DNA of 64,000 nt from SAR92 clade bacterium H455 (GTDB lineage: Bacteria > Pseudomonadota > Gammaproteobacteria > Pseudomonadales > Porticoccaceae), in contig CP103416.1 in the NCBI GenBank assembly GCA_024802545.1, forward strand, positions 1,798,001 to 1,862,000, read 5' to 3'. Made by a program: the position numbers and the translations under genes. This document shows, in pieces, positions 8,374 to 16,335 of the stretch (positions within the stretch are counted from its first letter, which is position 1; each line of letters starts with the position of its first letter). Under the pieces are notes generated by a model that was not told the origin of the DNA, did not search any database, and worked only from the letters and a program-made list of their open reading frames with translations.

Positions 8374-9254
8374 GGGAAGCCCTGATAGTTATCTTCCAGT
8401 GCGCCCTGAAGCCGTCTGGTGTCATTGCCTATGGCGAGGGTAACAGCAGTCTTTAGTGAGGTCACCGGCACTATTCCCCGCACTGAACTACAGATGAACA
8501 TTTCACTGGCCTCAAGTAGCTGTTCGCGTCCAATGGTGGTTTGCTGCACTTTTAAGCCGGCGCTGGCGAATAGCTTGTCAATCAATAACTCGCGCATCAC
8601 TCCCCGGACGCCGGCTTGATCTAGGCGCGGAGTTACCCAGCCACTGCTGACTTTAATAAACAGATTGGCCCTCGTGGTTTCAATGACGCTGTCGTCGGCG
8701 GCAAACATAATGCCGTCGTCATATTGGTCAACCCATTCCGATCGAGCCATCACCTGATCGAGGCGATTTAAATGTTTGATCCCCGCAAGAATGGGATGCA
8801 GCGGCAAGCGGTAAGCACATTCAGTGAGACTTATACCGCGCTGTCGCTGGATTCGAATAGTACTTGCCAAGGGAAAATACTGAGCTATAACCCGGGGAAC
8901 AGCTTCAGCCTCTGCTGGCGGTGCATAGCCGCGACCACCACTGCCTGCAGTCACTATAGTCTTCACAATGCCGGATTCGCGCTGTGCTGGACTCAAACTC
9001 TGAATCAGGCTGTTGATATTGCTCTCTATGCTGCCCTCTAAAGTGTTCGCTACACTGCTCTGTAGCTGTTGCCCAGTGATATTAATACCGAGAGTCGGGG
9101 CGTCTCTAAGCAGGCGCTCAAAGTGCTGCTGTCGCAGTGGTAAGGCACCATGGTGTAACAGCATAGTTTCAAACAGCCCGTGACCATAGGCACCACCGCG
9201 GTCTGTCAGCGGCAGGCTATCCAGCGCAACGCCATCAACAACAGAATGAGTCAT
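8367..9254 (-). CDS. pabC: aminodeoxychorismate lyase
   Basis: Fold-type IV PLP enzyme that releases pyruvate from 4-amino-4-deoxychorismate to give p-aminobenzoate for folate. The catalytic Lys is in LAGIKHLNRLDQV, and DRGGAYGHGLFETM near the N-terminus and ETTRANLF are family marks. I start it at the ATG at 9254 (MTHSVVDG), 7 nt after AAGGG. The frame can be extended to a TTG at 9281, which fits less well. It lies directly after acpP; the fabF gene normally found between them is absent. PabB is encoded at 34.3 kb. Confidence 0.92.
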   Translation of the reverse strand: MTHSVVDGVALDSLPLTDRGGAYGHGLFETMLLHHGALPLRQQHFERLLRDAPTLGINITGQQLQSSVANTLEGSIESNINSLIQSLSPAQRESGIVKTIVTAGSGGRGYAPPAEAEAVPRVIAQYFPLASTIRIQRQRGISLTECAYRLPLHPILAGIKHLNRLDQVMARSEWVDQYDDGIMFAADDSVIETTRANLFIKVSSGWVTPRLDQAGVRGVMRELLIDKLFASAGLKVQQTTIGREQLLEASEMFICSSVRGIVPVTSLKTAVTLAIGNDTRRLQGALEDNYQGFPC

Positions 9255-9321
9255 AGAGGTGCCCTTTTGATTGGGGTACAAGTGAATGTTAGAGCTACCA
9301 TTAAACCTAAATTCCGCGCAT

Positions 9322-9352
9322 AAAAAAACCGCCCCAAAGGAGCGGTCTTTTT
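9322..9352 (-). terminator. rho-independent terminator after acpP
   Basis: On the minus strand ACCGCTCC / GGGGCGGT (one G-U pair) close a TTT loop and lead into a run of seven T. It lies 15 nt after the acpP stop and may separate the very highly expressed acpP from pabC. Confidence 0.82.
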
Positions 9353-9367
9353 AAATACGTTCAAATA

Positions 9368-9601
9368 TCAGCCGTGAGCTGTGATATACGTGACCGCATC
9401 TTGAACAGTAGCAATTTTCTCTGCTTCTTCATCAGGAATCTCAGCATCGAACTCCTCTTCCAGAGCCATTATCAGCTCTACTGTATCAAGGGAATCGGCA
9501 CCCAGATCTTCAACGAAAGATGAAGTGCTTTTAACATCTTCTTCCTTTACACCAAGTTGCTCTGCAACCATTTTGATGACGCGTTCTTCGATGTTACTCA
9601 T
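9368..9601 (-). CDS. acpP: acyl carrier protein
   Basis: 77 aa, very acidic four-helix protein carrying growing acyl chains for fatty acid, phospholipid and lipid A synthesis. The phosphopantetheine attachment site is Ser37 in [10 protein letters not shown]. The rest ([28 protein letters not shown]) is typical AcpP. An AGGAG site is about 10 nt before the ATG. It lies in the fab cluster between fabG and pabC, with its own terminator downstream. Confidence 0.98.
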   Translation of the reverse strand: MSNIEERVIKMVAEQLGVKEEDVKSTSSFVEDLGADSLDTVELIMALEEEFDAEIPDEEAEKIATVQDAVTYITAHG

Positions 9602-9764
9602 CGTATATCTACTCCTGTTAACTGAAATGCATATTAGTTGTGCTACCGAGCAGACAGAGCTCTAACAGCGATAATCTGTGTTTTCGGGGCGGCATTTTAC
9701 CCTACAAATAACAAAATGCTAAACCCTATTTTCAAAAACAATAATTTCCTTTTATATCATAGGG

Positions 9765-10508
9765 TTAGGACATATACATGCCGCCATTCACATGGATTGT
9801 TTCACCAGTAATGTAGCCCGCAGCCTCTCCAGCGAGGAAACAGACCACTGCTGCGATCTCCTCTGGAGCTCCCAGACGGGCCAGCGGGATCTGTGTCAGC
9901 ATCGCCTCTTTGCTCGCTTCCGGCAAATCTTTAGTCATATCAGTGTCGATAAAACCCGGTGCTACTGTATTAACGGTAATGTTTCGCGAACCCAGCTCTT
10001 TGGCCAACGCACGAGTAAAACCGCCAACGCCGGCCTTCGATGCAGAGTAGTTACACTGACCTGCATTACCCATTGCGCCAACCACTGAACTAATAGTAAT
10101 AATCCGTCCCCAGCGCGCTTTGGTCATGGGCCGAACACAGCCCTTAGCCAAACGGAATACCGAGGTAAGATTAGTATCCAACACATCCATCCACTCATCA
10201 TCTTTCATGCGCATGAGAATATTATCTTTGGTGATGCCCGCGTTATTGACCAATATAGTCGGCGCAGCAAACTGCTCGGTAATAGCCTTAATGACGCTGG
10301 CGACAGATTCAGCATCAGTGACATTCAGCACCATGCCAGCGCCATTTACACCCTGCTCGGCAAAACGCTGGCTGATCGTCGCAGCTCCGGCTTCAGATGT
10401 AGCTGTGCCAACGACTGTGGCCCCTGCTTTACCTAATGCTTCTGCTATAGCAGCACCAATGCCGCGAGTGGCGCCAGTGACTAGTGCCACTTTTTCATTA
10501 AGATTCAT
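9765..10508 (-). CDS. fabG: 3-oxoacyl-ACP reductase
   Basis: 247 aa short-chain dehydrogenase that carries out the first, NADPH-dependent reduction in fatty acid elongation. The cofactor loop TGATRGIG is at residues 11-18, NNAG and the catalytic Ser in ISSVVG follow, and the catalytic YSASK pair and the terminal ITGETIHVNGGMYM are typical of FabG. AGGAAT precedes the ATG. It lies between fabD and acpP as in most gammaproteobacteria. Confidence 0.96.
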   Translation of the reverse strand: MNLNEKVALVTGATRGIGAAIAEALGKAGATVVGTATSEAGAATISQRFAEQGVNGAGMVLNVTDAESVASVIKAITEQFAAPTILVNNAGITKDNILMRMKDDEWMDVLDTNLTSVFRLAKGCVRPMTKARWGRIITISSVVGAMGNAGQCNYSASKAGVGGFTRALAKELGSRNITVNTVAPGFIDTDMTKDLPEASKEAMLTQIPLARLGAPEEIAAVVCFLAGEAAGYITGETIHVNGGMYMS

Positions 10509-10587
10509 TTGTTATTCCTATTTATAAAAAAGATAAAGACATGTTTTATTGGATAGTTAGTATTGTTGGATGGCTAAGCACGTATAG

Positions 10588-11523
10588 CTACACTGATGTT
10601 AAAGCGTTTTCTAGACTGTCCACATCATCAGTGGAAAGCGACTTGAGATTGCGATCTATGCGCTTGGAAAGACCGTTGAGTACACGACCCGGACCACATT
10701 CGATAAGCATTTCGGCACCGCCAGCAGCCAGTCCATTAACACAGTCAACCCAGAGTACAGGCTTGTAAATTTGCTCAAGCATCAAGGTCTTGATAGCCTG
10801 AGGATTAGTTTCAGTCAGGGCATTTACATTGTGAATAACTTTGATCTGCGGAGCACTAAACGTGGTTGCCTCAACCAGCTCGGCGAGATTGTCTGCCGCT
10901 GGACGCATCAGAGAAGTATGGAAAGGTGCGCTAACCGGTAATTCAACCGCACGCTTGGCGCCGCCTTTCTTGCAGATCGCCGTGGCCCTTGCCACTGCAT
11001 CAGCATCACCGGCAATCACTACCTGACCCGGCGCATTAAAGTTCACTGCAGCAACCACCTGGCCCTCTGCGGCTTCGGCACAGGCGTCTATTACTATCTG
11101 ATCATCTATTCCCATAATCGCAGCCATGGCACCAACCCCCACAGGCACAGCCTGTTGCATAAAGGCACCTCGGGCGCGAACAATCTTAACCGCATCGGCA
11201 AAACCAACCGCACCGGCACAGACTAAGGCAGACCACTCACCGAGACTGTGTCCGGCCATTGCAGCGGGATTGGGGCCGCCCTGCTGTTGCCAGAGGCGCC
11301 ATATGGCAACACTGGCCGCAAGAAGGATAGGCTGTGTCCGCTCAGTAAGATTGATCGCGTCCTCTTCGCCGTTCTGTACCAGGTCCCAGCAATCGTAACC
11401 TAGAACCTCGGAGGCTTGGCCAAAAGTCTGCTCTACCAAAGTATTTGCTGCGGCCAAATCAGCCAGCATTCCAATTTTCTGAGATCCCTGACCGGGAAAC
11501 ACAAATGCCAAATTATTGTTCAT
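10588..11523 (-). CDS. fabD: malonyl-CoA:ACP transacylase
   Basis: 311 aa. Transfers malonyl from CoA to ACP, supplying the extender unit for fatty acid synthesis. The N-terminal FPGQGSQ, the nucleophilic Ser in GHSLGEWSALV, the Arg of the RGAFMQQAVP segment and the catalytic His in SAPFHTSLM are visible. It follows plsX by 13 nt. In E. coli fabH lies between them; here fabH is at 59-60 kb. Confidence 0.96.
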   Translation of the reverse strand: MNNNLAFVFPGQGSQKIGMLADLAAANTLVEQTFGQASEVLGYDCWDLVQNGEEDAINLTERTQPILLAASVAIWRLWQQQGGPNPAAMAGHSLGEWSALVCAGAVGFADAVKIVRARGAFMQQAVPVGVGAMAAIMGIDDQIVIDACAEAAEGQVVAAVNFNAPGQVVIAGDADAVARATAICKKGGAKRAVELPVSAPFHTSLMRPAADNLAELVEATTFSAPQIKVIHNVNALTETNPQAIKTLMLEQIYKPVLWVDCVNGLAAGGAEMLIECGPGRVLNGLSKRIDRNLKSLSTDDVDSLENALTSV

Positions 11524-11536
11524 AGACTGTCTTCTT

Positions 11537-12571
11537 TTATCCAGGTTGGTTCAGTTTGTGCTTAAGTATAGGCGACAAAACCTCGGGCAAGTTATGTTCT
11601 GCCGCTTCGGTGGCAACTTCCAGTGCTCGCACAAAGGCAGTTTGCGAGGCGCTGCCGTGACTTTTCACCACAACACCTTTTAAGCCGAGAAAATAAGCGC
11701 CGTTATAGAGCGCCGGATCGAACTGTGCTTTGAGCTTTAATAGCGGCCCACGCAAGATGCACAATGCCAGTCGCGCTAACCAGCCGCGACCCACAGCCTC
11801 TTGGAATCGGGCGCGCACCATGGTGGCCAAGCCCTCGCTAGCCTTGAGTGCAACATTGCCGGCAAAGCCATCACAGACAATCACATCCGTGCCACCCTGA
11901 AAAATACCATTGCCCTCGATGTAACCGCAGTAGTTGATCTCTGGATCAGCTTCGAGAAGCACCGCGGCCTGTTGAATATCTTCGCGGCCTTTATTCGCTT
12001 CTTCACCGACATTGAGCAATCGAACACTGGGTAACTCTATCGACTCCAACTCTTTGGCGGTTAAGGCGCCGAGTAGCGCAAACTCATAGAGCTGAGCGGC
12101 TGAGCAAACCGGATTGGCACCTAGGTCCAGCACGTAGCTGTGGCCAGATATGGTTGGCACCGTTGTGCAGATGGCTGGTCTGGAGATGCCAGGGAGTGTT
12201 TTTACAAAATAGAGACCCAGCGCCATGATCGCTCCGGTGTTACCAGCACTGATAAAAGCCTGAGCTTCACCTGCAGCAAGCGCCTGTAACGCCAGACCCA
12301 TGGAGGAATCGCGCTTGTGACGAATAACGGATGAGGGTTTATCGGAATCTACGACTTGAGAGCCGCTATGACGTACTTCGATACGTTCAAGAAGGGTCGG
12401 ATCATTCAAGGGAGACAGAGATAACTGCTCGCCCACCTGAGACCGGTCACCAAATACCAATGCATGAACTTGGCGATGGCTATTGAGAAATTCAAGTAGC
12501 GCAGACACAGTGACGCGAGGACCAAGGTCCCCGCCCATTGCATCAACGGCAATTCGCAGTGAATTTGCCAA
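11537..12571 (-). CDS. plsX: phosphate acyltransferase PlsX
   Basis: 344 aa. Converts acyl-ACP to acyl-phosphate, the donor for the first acylation of glycerol-3-phosphate. The N-terminal signature RIAVDAMGGDLGP, SAGNTGA, and DGFAGNVALK are family hallmarks. The start at 12571 is TTG with no clear ribosome site; it is 16 nt from the rpmF stop, so translation may depend on coupling. The rpmF-plsX-fabD order is conserved. Confidence 0.95.
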   Translation of the reverse strand: MANSLRIAVDAMGGDLGPRVTVSALLEFLNSHRQVHALVFGDRSQVGEQLSLSPLNDPTLLERIEVRHSGSQVVDSDKPSSVIRHKRDSSMGLALQALAAGEAQAFISAGNTGAIMALGLYFVKTLPGISRPAICTTVPTISGHSYVLDLGANPVCSAAQLYEFALLGALTAKELESIELPSVRLLNVGEEANKGREDIQQAAVLLEADPEINYCGYIEGNGIFQGGTDVIVCDGFAGNVALKASEGLATMVRARFQEAVGRGWLARLALCILRGPLLKLKAQFDPALYNGAYFLGLKGVVVKSHGSASQTAFVRALEVATEAAEHNLPEVLSPILKHKLNQPG

Positions 12572-12587
12572 AGAATAATTTAATCAG

Positions 12588-12767
12588 TTATTCGGAATCA
12601 GTCTCGACAACTTTGCGACCGCGGTAAAAACCATCAGCGGACACTTGGTGACGCAGGTGCTTCTCGCCGCTTACCGGATCAACGGAAATAGTTGCAGCAG
12701 TAAGTGCATCATGTGAACGACGCATACCGCGCTTTGAACGTGTCTTGCGACTTTTCTGAACAGCCAT
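12588..12767 (-). CDS. rpmF: 50S ribosomal protein L32
   Basis: 59 aa, translated by hand from the ATG at 12767 to TAA at 12588. It begins [20 protein letters not shown], the strongly conserved L32 start, and continues with [17 protein letters not shown]. There are no zinc-ribbon cysteines, so it is the zinc-free form usual in gammaproteobacteria. An AGGAG site is upstream. It lies between yceD and plsX, its classic place. Confidence 0.97.
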   Translation of the reverse strand: MAVQKSRKTRSKRGMRRSHDALTAATISVDPVSGEKHLRHQVSADGFYRGRKVVETDSE

Positions 12768-12803
12768 AGATTACTCCTAAGCAATAATCTGATGCAGCCG
12801 AAG

Positions 12804-13322
12804 TTATTTCTTCAACTGCGCTAAAATATTAAAGGGATTGTCAGCGACAACCTCATCGTCTCTCTCTTCACTACCGGGCTCACCCTGAGAGAGAAAGGTG
12901 TCTCCAGTGCAGCTACCCAGTTCATGGTAGTTGACTAAAGGCAGAGCCAATAAAACTTCATCTTCGAGCATTGCACTTAGGTCGACCATTTTATCACCGA
13001 CAATCCAAGGCTCTCGATCACCAGACACTTTGCCAATCTGATCTTCCGACCAAATTATCTGTGCCGCTATATCAGCAACCAATTCAACTCTCACCGGTTC
13101 CAGACAGCGCTGACATATCGCCATGACGGCTATCTCGAACGTACCATTGACCACTTTCGCCCTGACCTCATCCACTTCAAACTTAATTAAAGTCGCTAAG
13201 GGTGACTCAATGCTCTCTACTGCGAGCGCTAAACGCGGCAGATGCTTCGCCTCAAAATGTCCTTCGAGGACAATTCCTTGGTTCGCAAGTTTACGCGGAT
13301 CGACTAGTGTTGGCAGTGCCAT
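12804..13322 (-). CDS. yceD: YceD/DUF177 family protein (23S rRNA accumulation)
   Basis: 172 aa. YceD homologues are needed for normal 23S rRNA accumulation in plants and bacteria; the mechanism is not settled. The family signature is CQRCLEPV in the middle, followed by an acidic region (MLEDEVLLALPLV) and a C-terminal NPFNILAQLKK. It is immediately upstream of rpmF, as in E. coli, and the pair is likely co-transcribed. Confidence 0.92.
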   Translation of the reverse strand: MALPTLVDPRKLANQGIVLEGHFEAKHLPRLALAVESIESPLATLIKFEVDEVRAKVVNGTFEIAVMAICQRCLEPVRVELVADIAAQIIWSEDQIGKVSGDREPWIVGDKMVDLSAMLEDEVLLALPLVNYHELGSCTGDTFLSQGEPGSEERDDEVVADNPFNILAQLKK

Positions 13323-13459
13323 AAATAAGGTGGTACTCAGTTAGGCGCGCATGATAGGGTCAAGAGTTAATTCTGTCAAAGAAAATTGACCAAATAGCGC
13401 TGATTCACCATGTATAATTGAGCTTCGGCTCAAGACTCAATCAAACCAGAAGCTTTCCT

Positions 13460-14077
13460 ATGCACAACCTTATTTTAGCCTCCTCCTCTAGCTATAGAAA
13501 ATCGCTCCTGGAGCGTCTGCAAATCAGCTTCACATGCGCCTCTCCGGATATCGATGAGCGTGCACATGCCAATGAGTCGGCACAGGAACAAGCAGTTCGC
13601 TTGGCCAGCGAAAAAGCTCAGGCTGTGGCAGTGGAATTTCCGCAGGCAACGGTTATTGGAGCTGATCAGGTGGCGGAGCTGCGCCCTGCCGAACCAAATA
13701 CCCAAAACCCAAACCAAACCAAAATCACAAGAGTGTTGGGCAAACCCGGCAACCATCAGCGAGCCGTTGAACAGCTTAGCGCCCAGTCCGGCCATCTGGT
13801 TAAATTTTATACCGCAGTCACAGTGCTTAATCAGGGCCTGACCAGCAGCGCACTGGATATAACCGAAGTTAGGTTTCGCGATCTCAGCAGCACAGAGATC
13901 GAAGCCTACTTAATAGCAGATACTCCCTATGACTGCGCTGGCAGTTTTAAAGCTGAGTCTCTGGGTGTCAGTCTATTCGAGTCGGTAACCAGCGTTGACC
14001 CATCAGCGCTTATCGGCCTGCCACTAATTAAGCTATCTCAGCTACTGCGAGATCTAGGCATCACCGCTGGCCATTAA
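13460..14077 (+). CDS. yceF: Maf-like nucleotide pyrophosphatase, YceF type
   Basis: 205 aa. YceF-type Maf proteins hydrolyse 7-methyl-GTP and related modified nucleotides to monophosphates. The start MHNLILASSSSYRKSLLERL carries the Maf motif S-S-x-x-R, with ESAQEQAVRLASEKA and VIGADQV following, then YDCAGSFKAESLG near the C-terminus. I start at the ATG at 13460, which gives the family N-terminus; an in-frame ATG at 13418 lies in nonconserved sequence. A proline/asparagine-rich stretch (about residues 76-90) lengthens the loop after GADQV. It is divergent from yceD, as in other gammaproteobacteria. Confidence 0.9.
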   Translation: MHNLILASSSSYRKSLLERLQISFTCASPDIDERAHANESAQEQAVRLASEKAQAVAVEFPQATVIGADQVAELRPAEPNTQNPNQTKITRVLGKPGNHQRAVEQLSAQSGHLVKFYTAVTVLNQGLTSSALDITEVRFRDLSSTEIEAYLIADTPYDCAGSFKAESLGVSLFESVTSVDPSALIGLPLIKLSQLLRDLGITAGH

Positions 14078-14113
14078 GCAGCAGCGAGATAAGAAGCAGT
14101 TATAAAAAGCCTG

Positions 14114-14776
14114 TTAATAGAGGGAAGATTTAATCTCGCTAAACAGATCTACGCAGGCCAGAGGTTCGAAGGCATGCAAGCGATCGGCATGATGCGCCCC
14201 GTAGCTCACAGCAATTCTTGGCATGCCGGCATTTACTGCCATCTCCATATCAAACTCTGTATCACCTATCATCACCGCGGCCTCTGCCGGCAGATCAAAC
14301 TCAGCCAACAGCTCTTCAAGCATCAGCGGATGAGGTTTAGAAAGAGTTTCATCGGCACAGCGGCTGTTATGGAAGAAATTTTCCATGCCCAAACTCAGCA
14401 GCACGCGATCCAGTCCCGCCCTGCTCTTTCCAGTGGCAACAGCTAACTGGTAACCCTCAGCCTTCAACTGGTGCAATGTCTCTGTAACACCGGGGAAAAA
14501 TGGACAGGGCGCACTATCTTCAGCACGGTAATGTTGCGAATAGCTAGTCTGAAGTTGAAATACCTGCTCCCGAGTCGCCTGAGGAAATAATCGAAATACT
14601 GCTTCGGTAAGGCCGAGACCAATAATCTCCTTAACTTCAAGATAGGTCGGCACGGTCATATTCAATTCAGCTGCAGCACTTTGCATGGCGCTAACAATTC
14701 GCGCGACAGAATCTGAAATGGTGCCATCCCAATCGAAGATCACCAACTTTATAGTATTTGAGTTCGTCTTAATCAC
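14114..14776 (-). CDS. HAD-IA phosphatase, phosphoglycolate phosphatase-like
   Basis: 220 aa haloacid-dehalogenase hydrolase. The nucleophile motif FDWDGTISDS is at about residues 14-23, motif II is in LAVATGKSR, motif III is the Lys in LSKPHPLML, and motif IV is in MIGDTEFDMEMAVNAG. It belongs to the Gph/PpaX-like group usually encoded beside rluC; the true substrate is not known. It overlaps the end of rluC by 4 bp, so the two form a coupled pair. Confidence 0.88.
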   Translation of the reverse strand: MIKTNSNTIKLVIFDWDGTISDSVARIVSAMQSAAAELNMTVPTYLEVKEIIGLGLTEAVFRLFPQATREQVFQLQTSYSQHYRAEDSAPCPFFPGVTETLHQLKAEGYQLAVATGKSRAGLDRVLLSLGMENFFHNSRCADETLSKPHPLMLEELLAEFDLPAEAAVMIGDTEFDMEMAVNAGMPRIAVSYGAHHADRLHAFEPLACVDLFSEIKSSLY

Positions 14777-15717
14777 AGCTTACCCAAAACTTTTTCCAAG
14801 TCGGCGGGCAGAGGCGCTTCCACTTCAACCCAGTCGTCGGAAAGAGGATGCTTAAAGCGCAGGTAGCGAGCATGTAAAAACAGCCGCTTCAGCCCTAAAG
14901 ACTTTAAGCTTTCATTAAACGCTTCGTCGCCATACTTGGGATCACCGGCAATCGGCTGCCCAGCAAACTCGCAGTGCACGCGGATCTGGTGAGTTCTACC
15001 GGTCTCGAGTTTGATATCCAAAAGTGTCGCGGACGCATACTGCTTAAAGATTTTAAAATGCGTCACCGAGGCTTTACCTGTAGCATCCACCCGCACCATA
15101 CGTTCACCAGAGAGCAGCGTATTCTTGCGCAGCGGTGCATTAATGGTGTTCTTACCCTTGGGCCAACGACCCTTAGACAGAGCAGTGTAGCGCTTTTCAA
15201 TATGATTATTTTGCAAGTCCTGCTGCAGCGCTAATAGCACTGAACGCTTCTTGGCTAGCATCAGGCAGCCTGAGGTATCGCGATCTAAACGGTGCACCAG
15301 CTCCAAGAACCGCAGCTGCGGATGTTCCGCACGCAGCGCTTCAATAGCGCCAAGTGACACACCACTGCCACCATGAACTGCCAACCCACTAGGCTTATTA
15401 ATAATCAGCAGACCCTCATCCTCAAACAATACATTGTCGGCAAGGTACTGACTAAGGGGACGACCCACTGCTGGCATCTCGCCGCGCTCGGCCACTCTGA
15501 TTGGCGGTAAACGGACAACATCGCCCTCTTTAAGACGGGTAACCGCTTTGACGCGACCTTTATTAACTCGCACCTCACCTTTGCGCAAAAGCCTATAAAT
15601 TCGCGACTTGGGTACACCTTTTAAGGTTTTAATAAGAAAATTATCCAGGCGCTGACCTGCGTGTTCTGGACCTATGTCGACGTAAGAGACTTGGCTGAAT
15701 GGGGATTCGGTAGTCAT
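14773..15717 (-). CDS. rluC: 23S rRNA pseudouridine(955/2504/2580) synthase
   Basis: About 314 aa. Makes pseudouridines in 23S rRNA. An S4 RNA-binding domain (LDNFLIKTLKGVPKSRIYRLLRKGEVRVN) precedes the catalytic domain, whose Asp is in HRLDRDTSG. KLETGRTHQIRVH and GDPKYGD follow. Starts at 15717, 15747 and 15774 are all possible. I give 15717 because it places the family N-terminus correctly, but an AGG site favours 15747. rluC is divergent from rne, the same arrangement as in E. coli and Pseudomonas. Confidence 0.94.
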   Translation of the reverse strand: MTTESPFSQVSYVDIGPEHAGQRLDNFLIKTLKGVPKSRIYRLLRKGEVRVNKGRVKAVTRLKEGDVVRLPPIRVAERGEMPAVGRPLSQYLADNVLFEDEGLLIINKPSGLAVHGGSGVSLGAIEALRAEHPQLRFLELVHRLDRDTSGCLMLAKKRSVLLALQQDLQNNHIEKRYTALSKGRWPKGKNTINAPLRKNTLLSGERMVRVDATGKASVTHFKIFKQYASATLLDIKLETGRTHQIRVHCEFAGQPIAGDPKYGDEAFNESLKSLGLKRLFLHARYLRFKHPLSDDWVEVEAPLPADLEKVLGKL

Positions 15718-15747
15718 GGGCAATGCTTGTGATGATTTGGCGCGCAT

Positions 15748-16335
15748 TGTACCTAGCAGCCCCGCCGTTCCCAACTAAATTATCTGTTTAGATTGAAACT
15801 CATAGGCTTTGTTGTTACATTGCCGCCAAGTTCCCTGCTGCCCAGCGCAATGTAGTTGCTGCCCCAGAGGTTGAACAGATCGCCAAATGCCACAAGTAGG
15901 CTAAGCGAAAAAGAATACATGAGAGTCTGGCCGTTGGGGCCGACACTCCATGACAGCTGAGTAGGCTGCAGAGAAAAGACAAGATAATTTTGGTTACAGA
16001 AGTTAACCGCAATTGAGAAAGACCTACCCTTAGAGGCCTATCTTTCTTAAAGTGAGACGTGTTTGAATCACCTAAAGCCTGGCGTTTTCGTAGGGCTTGT
16101 GTAGAGACAAGAACGCTGTTCGGTTAACTGAGAACAAGATACTAAATAATGGATAGGATCCCTATAACTGCGCTCAAAGCCAGTAAAAAATGGGGGAAAG
16201 GAGTATTTGGCAGTGCGCATCAATCGCCTACTGCCGTTGTTTTACACTTCATCTATAAGCTAGTTACTTGCTTGATCACACCTCTTCTTACCTCTTTTCA
16301 CTACTGCTGCTCGACACAACAAGCAAAGGTGAATT
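15748..16335 (+). promoter_or_regulatory. rluC/rne divergent intergenic region and long rne 5' leader
   Basis: About 590 bp without a credible gene. The nearest rightward gene is rne, whose ribosome site is AAAGGTG just before the ATG at 16336. Long rne leaders are known to carry an autoregulatory structure, and a matching hairpin is seen at 16082-16116. A short leftward ORF at 15815-16012 has no coding character that I can see. No promoter could be assigned with confidence. Confidence 0.55.
16082..16116 (+). ncRNA. rne 5' UTR hairpin resembling the RNase E autoregulatory element
   Basis: GCGTT (16082-16086) pairs with AACGC (16112-16116), and inside it CTTGT (16096-16100) pairs with ACAAG (16107-16111) around a 6-nt loop. 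A 9-nt internal loop is present on the 5' side only. A stem interrupted by one large asymmetric internal loop is how the hp2 element of the E. coli rne leader (Rfam rne5) is described. RNase E binds it and cleaves its own mRNA. The structure is seen; homology and autoregulation are inferred from position and shape. Confidence 0.6.

Noticed and set aside
15815-16012. 65-aa leftward ORF in the rne leader region
   Set aside because: No homology, no ribosome site and low coding character; it lies in the regulatory region.
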